This document shows positions 6,707-12,412 of a stretch of 13,481 bases of DNA, piece after piece. The DNA comes from Candidatus Colimorpha onthohippi. Its GTDB lineage: Bacteria > Bacteroidota > Bacteroidia > Bacteroidales > P3. Position numbers and translations under genes: made by a program. Within the stretch, counting starts at the first letter, position 1. The number at the start of each line of letters is the position of its first letter. The stretch lies in contig JAGHVA010000035.1 of assembly GCA_018064565.1 (NCBI GenBank), forward strand, positions 1 to 13,481. The letters are read 5' to 3'. Below the pieces are notes generated by a model. That model was not told the origin of the DNA. It was given only the letters and a program-made list of their open reading frames with translations, and searched no databases.

Positions 6707-7105
6707 TTAATGCTTATGTTGCTGTTCTTTCGCTTCTACAGTCATCGTAGCATGAGGAACAATCATCAAGCGTTCCTTAGGTATCAACTTGCCCGTAACC
6801 CTACATATCCCGTACGTTTTGTTTTCGATACGAACCAATGCTGCGTCAAGGTCTTTTATAAACTTCTGCTGGCGAACAGCCAACTTTTGGTTCTGTTCTT
6901 TTTCAAGGACAGAGCTTCCGTCCTCCAAAGGCTTCAATGTTGGAGCAGTCTCGTGACCATCGTTCTCAGTACCAGCCACAGCAGCCTGAAGCATCTGAAG
7001 ATTACGAACTGCCTCCTCACGTTTTTTCAATATCAACTCCTTGAACTCTTGCAGTTCTGATGCAGAATAACATGTTTTTTCGGGTGATGCAGACTTTGAA
7101 TCCAT
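6707..7105 (-). CDS. DksA/TraR-family regulator lacking the zinc-finger cysteines
   Basis: Members of this family bind RNA polymerase through the secondary channel and tune transcription with ppGpp. The 132-residue protein has a helical coiled-coil N-terminal part (about 16-95) and the C-terminal block YGICRVTGKLIPKERLMIVPHATMTV. In canonical DksA this block is a CxxC-x17-CxxC zinc finger; here only Cys101 remains, the second position is Thr104 and no distal pair exists. This cysteine-poor form is common in Bacteroidota, so it is probably functional. The ATG at 7103-7105 is chosen because it begins after a TACTTTTG promoter element and the upstream in-frame extension is not DksA-like. A lipoprotein gene follows after 2 bases. 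Confidence 0.88.
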   Translation of the reverse strand: MDSKSASPEKTCYSASELQEFKELILKKREEAVRNLQMLQAAVAGTENDGHETAPTLKPLEDGSSVLEKEQNQKLAVRQQKFIKDLDAALVRIENKTYGICRVTGKLIPKERLMIVPHATMTVEAKEQQHKH

Positions 7106-7138
7106 AATACCAAAATTAATAATAAACCTATTTGGCGG

Positions 7139-7172
7139 CAAAAGTACACAATATCTACGACAACAGGACAAA
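7139..7172 (-). promoter_or_regulatory. Promoter for the dksA-like gene
   Basis: On the minus strand TACTTTTG (7146-7139) matches TAnnTTTG. A TTTG at 7172-7169 lies 22 bases upstream, slightly long for the -33 element. The expected start near 7132 would give a leader of about 27 bases. This element rules out the longer N-terminus for the gene, because the longer start codon would be upstream of the promoter. Confidence 0.6.
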
Positions 7173-7208
7173 AAGAAATAAACAACTGTTGACAACTTTT
7201 CGAAGACA

Positions 7209-7730
7209 CTATTCCAGATAAAGTTCAATCAACCCTTCAGGAGCAGATATATTGATAATCTTTGACTCACGATCCACGCTATCAATAACCTGATCAATTA
7301 CTGGAATCAAGATTTCAACGCCATTGTTCATAATCTGAAATAGCGGTTGAGCTGGGTAATCGATAACTGCTGCGATAGTACCTATGGGACCATGGTTACG
7401 ATCCACGACAGAGAACCCTACAACCTCGTGAAAATAGAACTGATTACCTGTAAGTTTTGGCAACATGTCGAGCGGAAGATACAAATCTGCGCCCACCAAC
7501 GCATGCGCCTCCTCTATGCTCAAATCTTCAAACTGCACGACAGCTTTGTTGCCGTTGACACTCTGTATATCAAAGAAATAAGGAACCAGATTGCCTTTTA
7601 CATCGACAGAGGCACTATCGAGATTGGCATAATCGCTGGGGCAATCAACATCCAGAAAGAATACAACCTGCCCTTTAACTCCAAAAGGCTTAGTTATTTT
7701 TCCCAATATATAACACTCTTCCTTGACCAT
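7209..7730 (-). CDS. rimM: Ribosome maturation factor RimM
   Basis: RimM binds ribosomal protein S19 and assists maturation of the 16S rRNA 3' domain in the small ribosomal subunit. The 173-residue length is normal. The N-terminal RimM domain shows YILGKITKPFGVKGQV (about 7-22). The C-terminal PRC-barrel region runs from FYFHEVVGFSVVD through GPIGTIAAVIDYPAQPLFQI and ILIPVIDQVIDSVD, ending with the family's INISAPEGLIEL. The ATG at 7728-7730 gives the standard start; the longer upstream frame overlaps the ABC gene and does not look like RimM. It follows the ABC ATPase stop by 13 bases, so the two are likely cotranscribed. No clear terminator follows before the dksA-like promoter. Confidence 0.93.
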   Translation of the reverse strand: MVKEECYILGKITKPFGVKGQVVFFLDVDCPSDYANLDSASVDVKGNLVPYFFDIQSVNGNKAVVQFEDLSIEEAHALVGADLYLPLDMLPKLTGNQFYFHEVVGFSVVDRNHGPIGTIAAVIDYPAQPLFQIMNNGVEILIPVIDQVIDSVDRESKIINISAPEGLIELYLE

Positions 7731-7743
7731 GATAAAAAAAAAA

Positions 7744-9489
7744 TTAGACAGACTTGATTTTGGGTATAGCATCAACCAATGATCTCGTATAAGGATGCTC
7801 AGGATTCTGGAAGATAGAAGATGGAGAGCCCTGTTCGACAATAGCACCTTGATACATCACCAGTATGCGGTCGGCCATGTAATGAACTACTGAGAGATCG
7901 TGGGTTATAAAGATATAGGTGTAACCAAATTGAGACTTAAGTTGATTGAGCAGGTTAAGAACCTGAGCTTGAACAGAGACATCCAAAGCAGATACACTCT
8001 CATCGCATACCACCAACTCAGGATTGAGAATCAAAGCCCGAGCGATGCAGACGCGCTGACGCTGCCCCCCACTAAATTCGTGAGGATAACGATTATAACA
8101 ATCTTCTGATAGTCCCACTTTAGCAAGCAGATCCAATACCTTATCTTTACGCTGCTGCTGCGAAAGCTGAGGATAATGCACCGCAAGAGGCTCTGCGATT
8201 GCCTTACCGACAGTCAGCTGCGGATTGAGAGACGAATAAGGATCCTGAAATATTATCTGCAATTTGGTTCTCATGCGGCGCAAATCGAGATCCGACAATT
8301 CGTTCAACGAACGATTCTTATACAACACCGAGCCAGACGAGGATTTAATGAGTTGCAACAGCGAACGGCCTAAAGTGGTTTTACCACAGCCCGACCCACC
8401 CACAAGTCCCAATGTCTCGCCTTTGAAAACCTCAAAAGTAACATTATCGACAGCCTTCAATTGCTGTTTGGGAGCACCTAAGATATTACGACTCAACGTA
8501 TAAGTAACAGACAAGTTCTGGACTTGAAGCAAAACAGTACGAGTCTCTGACTGATGAGACGCCATAGAAGGATCACTTACGTGGAGATTGCCCACCTGAT
8601 CAGGATTGAGAAATTCCTGAACAGTAGGCAGTCTGAGTGGCTTGGAGTCCAAGGGTGGGCGACAAGCCAAAAGACCTTGTGTATAAGGATGACGAGGGCA
8701 ATTAAGCACCTGAGATGCAGGACCTTGTTCAACAATCCTTCCATGATACATAACAGCCACATCATCGGCAATTTGCGACACAACGCCCAAGTCGTGTGTG
8801 ATAAAGATAATACCGATGTCATGCTTTTGTTGAATAGAGCGGAAGAGCGACAAGATAGACTTTTGCACCAAGACATCAAGTGCGGTAGTTGGTTCGTCGG
8901 CGATAAGCACATCGGGATTACATACCAAAGCCATTGCAATCATAACGCGTTGCTTCTGCCCACCACTGATTTCGTGCGGATAACTGTCGAAAATCTTATC
9001 CGGGCGAGGCAACTGAACTTCTCTAAACAAATCCAGGACCCGTTTACGAGCCTCATCCGCAGTGACATCAGAATGTTTTCGTAGAACCTCAACAACCTGA
9101 TAACCGCAATGTTGTACTGGATTAAGACTGGTCATAGGCTCTTGAAAAACCATACCGATACGACTACCCCTAAAAGTGCGAATTTGAGATTCGGACAAAG
9201 ACAATAGATCCACAGCCTCTGACTGACCAGTTGCCGCAAAAAGAGCCGTGCCCGAATCGATACGAGCCTGCGGGAACGGGAGCAAACGCATCAGCGACAT
9301 GACACTGACAGACTTACCACTACCCGACTCACCCACAATACCCAACGTTTTTCCCCTAAAGAGAGAAAACGAAACATCGGAGACCACCTGATGATAACAC
9401 CCCTCACGACTAAAACTAATAGAGAGATTGCTTACTTGAAGAATCGGAGACACATTAGAGCGTGAAGAATCGGACAAAACATCTGCCAT
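7744..9489 (-). CDS. Fused double-ATPase of a peptide/nickel-type ABC transporter
   Basis: One 581-residue chain carries two complete ATPase domains of the DppD/OppD plus DppF/OppF type, as in GsiA and YejF. Domain 1: Walker A GESGSGKS (53-60), Q-loop FQEP (115-118), signature SGGQK (175-179), Walker B VLIADEP (194-200), switch His231. Domain 2: GGSGCGKT (364-371), FQDP, SGGQR (473-477), VVCDES with Glu497, His530. Each ends with the HPYT motif (267-270 and 565-568) characteristic of the oligopeptide branch. It should power uptake of short peptides, but no permease or binding-protein gene is nearby, so its partners must be elsewhere. rimM follows after 13 bases. All catalytic motifs are intact. 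Confidence 0.93.
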   Translation of the reverse strand: MADVLSDSSRSNVSPILQVSNLSISFSREGCYHQVVSDVSFSLFRGKTLGIVGESGSGKSVSVMSLMRLLPFPQARIDSGTALFAATGQSEAVDLLSLSESQIRTFRGSRIGMVFQEPMTSLNPVQHCGYQVVEVLRKHSDVTADEARKRVLDLFREVQLPRPDKIFDSYPHEISGGQKQRVMIAMALVCNPDVLIADEPTTALDVLVQKSILSLFRSIQQKHDIGIIFITHDLGVVSQIADDVAVMYHGRIVEQGPASQVLNCPRHPYTQGLLACRPPLDSKPLRLPTVQEFLNPDQVGNLHVSDPSMASHQSETRTVLLQVQNLSVTYTLSRNILGAPKQQLKAVDNVTFEVFKGETLGLVGGSGCGKTTLGRSLLQLIKSSSGSVLYKNRSLNELSDLDLRRMRTKLQIIFQDPYSSLNPQLTVGKAIAEPLAVHYPQLSQQQRKDKVLDLLAKVGLSEDCYNRYPHEFSGGQRQRVCIARALILNPELVVCDESVSALDVSVQAQVLNLLNQLKSQFGYTYIFITHDLSVVHYMADRILVMYQGAIVEQGSPSSIFQNPEHPYTRSLVDAIPKIKSV

Positions 9490-9511
9490 AAAGTAGGTAT
9501 AAAAGATTTTG

Positions 9512-9519
9512 CAAAATTA
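9512..9519 (-). promoter_or_regulatory. -7 element for the ABC ATPase gene
   Basis: On the minus strand TAATTTTG fits TAnnTTTG, 23 bases above the start codon at 9489. No good TTTG is found at the expected -33 position, so this is weaker than the rocD promoter. The leader would be about 15 bases long. Confidence 0.45.
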
Positions 9520-9520
9520 C

Positions 9521-9552
9521 TTTATTTAATCGAAAAAATAAGCGTATATTTG
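9521..9552 (+). promoter_or_regulatory. Bacteroidota-type promoter for rocD
   Basis: TATATTTG (9545-9552) matches TAnnTTTG exactly. TTTA (9521-9524) lies 20 bases upstream as a near-consensus -33 element. Transcription should start near 9558, leaving a leader of about 100 bases before the ATG at 9657. The element is divergent from, and close to, the ABC-gene -7 element. Confidence 0.6.
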
Positions 9553-9579
9553 CAAACTTACTAACACACAGAACAACAT

Positions 9580-9620
9580 GTGACGTATAAAACAAGGATT
9601 TAATACGTTACGTTTTTTTT
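9580..9620 (+). promoter_or_regulatory. Attenuator-like hairpin with T8 in the rocD leader
   Basis: GTGACGTAT (9580-9588) pairs with ATACGTTAC (9603-9611) over nine bases with one G-U wobble, around a 14-base loop. One base later comes a run of eight T residues (9613-9620). This is the layout of an intrinsic terminator placed inside the leader, 36 bases before the start codon. The stem is AT-rich, so any termination would be weak or conditional. No leader peptide or known riboswitch is recognised. Confidence 0.4.
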
Positions 9621-9656
9621 CACAATAACAACTAATACATAAAACATAACAAAATC

Positions 9657-10877
9657 ATGACGAAATCAGAAGAATTCATGGAATTGGAAGCCCGATATGG
9701 TGCTCACAACTACCATCCGCTACCTGTAGTTTTGGCGAAAGGCGAAGGAGCTTTTGTGTGGGACTGTGAAGGGAAGCGCTATTTTGACTTTTTATCAGCC
9801 TATAGTGCTGTCAATCAAGGACATTGCCATCCAAAGATTGTAAAAGCCATGTGCGATCAAGCTCATGAATTGACCTTAAGCAGCCGCGCATTTTATAACA
9901 ACTGTTTAGGTGAGTGGGAAAAATTTGTAACTGAGTACTTTGGGTATGAGAAAGTTTTGCCAATGAACACTGGTGCCGAGGCCGATGAGACAGCGTTGAA
10001 ATTGGCACGTCGTTGGGGTGTGGTAAAAAAAGGCATCAAGAACGAAGAGGTAAAGATTGTGTGCTGCGAAGGCAACTTCCATGGCCGCACCATTACCATC
10101 ATCACCATGAGCAATGACCCAGAGAGTTATGCCAATTACGGACCTATGACTCCTGGATTTGAGCGCATACCTTACAACGACCCCGAAGCCTTGGAAAAGG
10201 TTTTGAAAGAGCAAGGCGACAAAGTTGCTGGCTTTTTGGTAGAGCCTATTCAAGGTGAGGCTGGTGTGTATGTACCCGACGATGGCTATCTAAAAAAATG
10301 CTACGACATCTGCCATAAGTACAATGTATTGTTCATGGCTGACGAGGTTCAGAGCGGTATAGCTCGTACTGGTAAGATGCTGGCATGCGACCACGAAGGT
10401 GTACGTCCAGACATACTGATTTTGGGCAAAGCACTCGGTGGCGGAGTAATGCCTGTAAGTGCGGTACTCGCTGACGATGATATCATGCTAAATATCAAAC
10501 CAGGTGAGCATGGCTCCACATTTGGTGGAAACCCAATCGCTGCCAAAGTTAGCATTGCAGCTCTCCAGGTTATCAAAGAGGAGCATCTGATGGAGAAAGC
10601 AGAGACCTTGGGTAAGATATTCCGTGAGGAGATGAGCAACTTCAACAGCCCAATGATTGAGAAAGTTCGTGGCAAAGGCCTGCTCAACGCAGTCATCATC
10701 AAGCCTCACAACGGCAAAGAGGCTTGGGATGTATGCTTGAAGATGCGCGACATGGGCGTTTTGGCTAAACCAACACACCAGCATATCATCCGCTTTGCAC
10801 CTCCTCTGGTAATTACAGAAGCTCAACTACGTGAGGCTATCAAGATTATACAAGAAGCCATCAAGAGTTTTGAATAA
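9657..10877 (+). CDS. rocD: Ornithine--oxo-acid aminotransferase
   Basis: A pyridoxal-phosphate enzyme that moves the delta-amino group of ornithine to 2-oxoglutarate, giving glutamate semialdehyde (which cyclises to pyrroline-5-carboxylate) and glutamate. It links arginine/ornithine and proline/glutamate metabolism in the cytoplasm. It has 406 residues, the usual length. Signature segments are GAHNYHPLPVVLAKGEG near the N-terminus, NTGAEADETALKLAR (104-118) at the cofactor phosphate, GNFHGRT (139-145), MADEVQSGIARTGK with Asp229, and ILGKALGGG with Lys258 as the Schiff-base lysine. GEHGSTFGGNP (283-293) is typical of ornithine rather than acetylornithine transaminases. The ATG at 9657 follows an A-rich stretch without a Shine-Dalgarno motif, as usual in this phylum. 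It has its own promoter and a terminator after it. Confidence 0.93.
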   Translation: MTKSEEFMELEARYGAHNYHPLPVVLAKGEGAFVWDCEGKRYFDFLSAYSAVNQGHCHPKIVKAMCDQAHELTLSSRAFYNNCLGEWEKFVTEYFGYEKVLPMNTGAEADETALKLARRWGVVKKGIKNEEVKIVCCEGNFHGRTITIITMSNDPESYANYGPMTPGFERIPYNDPEALEKVLKEQGDKVAGFLVEPIQGEAGVYVPDDGYLKKCYDICHKYNVLFMADEVQSGIARTGKMLACDHEGVRPDILILGKALGGGVMPVSAVLADDDIMLNIKPGEHGSTFGGNPIAAKVSIAALQVIKEEHLMEKAETLGKIFREEMSNFNSPMIEKVRGKGLLNAVIIKPHNGKEAWDVCLKMRDMGVLAKPTHQHIIRFAPPLVITEAQLREAIKIIQEAIKSFE

Positions 10878-10905
10878 GCAACTGGTTAGATACACAGAAA
10901 AAAGG

Positions 10906-10933
10906 GCGGCACCAATTGGCGCCGCTTTTTTTT
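10906..10933 (+). terminator. Intrinsic terminator after rocD
   Basis: GCGGCACCAA (10906-10915) pairs with TTGGCGCCGC (10916-10925) with one A-C mismatch, giving a GC-rich hairpin with a short AATT apex. It is followed by eight T residues (10926-10933). An A-run just upstream (10898-10903) could give weak termination on the other strand. It separates rocD from the symporter gene. Confidence 0.9.
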
Positions 10934-10968
10934 GAATATATAAATCCCCCCCTCCTCAAAAAAAATAT

Positions 10969-12165
10969 ATGAAAAGAATACGACAAATAAGCATATTACC
11001 TAAAATCATAATAGCCATCATATTAGGCATCGTATGCTCACTATTTTTCCCAGCATGGGCAGTAAGAGTGTTTCTAACATTCAACAGCATATTCAGCAAT
11101 TTTTTAGGGATGTTCATTCCCTTGTTGATTATCGGACTTGTAGCCGCAAGTATCTCTGATTTAGGGAAAGGTGCGGGGAGGATACTGCTAATTACCGTTC
11201 TGTTAGCATATAGTTCTACGATTCTTGCAGGTATATTTTCTTATTTTTCATGCCAGACCGTATATCCATATCTGCTTGGGGAAGGCATAAACCTGATGGG
11301 AAGCGAGACTATGAACAGCAAACTTGAGCCATACTTTACCATAGAGATGCCTGCGTTCATATCCGTTACAAGTGCATTGGTTATTGCCTTTATATTAGGA
11401 TTGAGTACACCAAACATAAAAGGGAAAACGCTAAAAGGCATCATTGATGACTTCAAAGACGTTGTAACAACTGTGATAACCAACGTTATCATTCCATGCT
11501 TACCGATATACATATACGGCATATTCCTTCAAATGGGATCAGAAGGCAACGTGGGCAGCGTGTTGGGAATGTTTGTCAAGATTATCGTATTCATATTTGC
11601 CATACATGTTATTGCGCTTCTTTTCTTGTTTTGCGTAGCGGGGATTGTAACCCGACGGAACCCATTAAAACTGCTTGTAACCATGTTACCAGCCTATGCC
11701 ACAGCATTGGGGACATCGTCGTCGGCGGCCACAATTCCTGTAACACTACGACAAGCAATAAAGAACAACGTAAGCGAAGAGACTGCAAACTTTTGCATAC
11801 CGCTATGCGCTACCATTCACATGCCTTGCAGCATATTAAAACTTGTAGCTTGCTCGTTTGCCATACTTATGAGTATGGGAATGAATACCAATTTTGGACT
11901 ATACCTCGGTTTTATCCTGATGCTTGGCATTACCATGGTTGCTGCTCCAGGAGTGCCTGGTGGAGCGATAATGGCTGCGTTGGGATTGCTGTCGTCTATG
12001 TTAGGATTTGATAGCAACATGCAGGGACTAATGATATCGCTATATATTGCTATGGACAGTTTTGGTACAGCAGGGAATGTAACAGGAGATGGTGCGATTG
12101 CCTTGATAATAGACAAGATTAGACAACGGAAAGCGACCTCTACGATAGAACCAGTGTCGGAATAA
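10969..12165 (+). CDS. DAACS-family dicarboxylate/amino acid:cation symporter
   Basis: A membrane carrier of the glutamate/dicarboxylate:cation symporter (DAACS) family that would move a dicarboxylate or amino acid with Na+ or H+. It has 398 residues and multiple hydrophobic segments from the N-terminus on. The family's serine-rich hairpin motif is ALGTSSSAATIP (246-257), and the cation/substrate segment DSFGTAGNVTGD (363-374) retains Asp363 and Asn370. The usual NMDGT signature of helix TM7 is replaced by IHMPCS (283-288), so substrate and ion preference cannot be taken from GltP or DctA. The ATG is preceded by an A8 run and a C7 run. It ends with tandem stops (TAA TAG). No separate promoter is obvious in the 35 bases after the rocD terminator. 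Confidence 0.88.
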   Translation: MKRIRQISILPKIIIAIILGIVCSLFFPAWAVRVFLTFNSIFSNFLGMFIPLLIIGLVAASISDLGKGAGRILLITVLLAYSSTILAGIFSYFSCQTVYPYLLGEGINLMGSETMNSKLEPYFTIEMPAFISVTSALVIAFILGLSTPNIKGKTLKGIIDDFKDVVTTVITNVIIPCLPIYIYGIFLQMGSEGNVGSVLGMFVKIIVFIFAIHVIALLFLFCVAGIVTRRNPLKLLVTMLPAYATALGTSSSAATIPVTLRQAIKNNVSEETANFCIPLCATIHMPCSILKLVACSFAILMSMGMNTNFGLYLGFILMLGITMVAAPGVPGGAIMAALGLLSSMLGFDSNMQGLMISLYIAMDSFGTAGNVTGDGAIALIIDKIRQRKATSTIEPVSE

Positions 12166-12168
12166 TAG

Positions 12169-12403
12169 GTTGCGATAGCGAGTGATAACTTGCGACTATA
12201 ACGGAAATTTGCGATAGTAACGATAGTATCGATTGTAACGATTGTATCGATTGTATCGATTGTATCGATTGTAACGTTAGTAACGATAGCATCGGCAGTG
12301 ACGTAAGTTGCAATAGCGAGTGATAACTTGCGACTATAACGGAAATTTGCGATAGTAACGATAGTATCGATAGTATCGGCAGTGACGTTAGTTGCAATAG
12401 TAG
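12169..12403. repeat. Two-level tandem repeat (9-base units, 138-base period)
   Basis: The convergent intergenic region is almost wholly made of 9-base units of the form CGATWGTAW (for example CGATTGTAT, CGATAGTAA, CGATTGTAA), with three 10-base variants (GTGATAACTT, GCGACTATAA, CGGAAATTTG). One higher-order copy runs 12173-12310 (twelve 9-mers plus three 10-mers, 138 bases). A second starts at 12311. The first 57 bases of the two copies differ at one position, and the second copy then lacks six units (54 bases). Many units form small palindromes such as CGATAGTATCG. No terminator is otherwise visible between the two convergent genes. Function unknown. Confidence 0.85.
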
Positions 12404-12412
12404 TTCAAATAA

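Noticed and set aside
7106..7228. Longer N-terminus for the DksA-like protein
   Set aside because: The extra residues are not family-like, they overlap the rimM end, and the start would lie upstream of the TACTTTTG promoter element.
7731..7847. Longer N-terminus for RimM
   Set aside because: It overlaps the ABC ATPase gene and lacks similarity; the ATG at 7730 gives the standard RimM start.
12140..12397. 85-codon minus-strand open frame over the repeat array as an independent gene
   Set aside because: It begins at a TTG inside the array, its composition simply reflects the 9-base units, and it overlaps the 3' end of the symporter gene. The open frame follows from the repeat period being a multiple of three.
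12169..12403. CRISPR array
   Set aside because: Repeats are contiguous 9-mers without unique spacers, and no cas genes are present.
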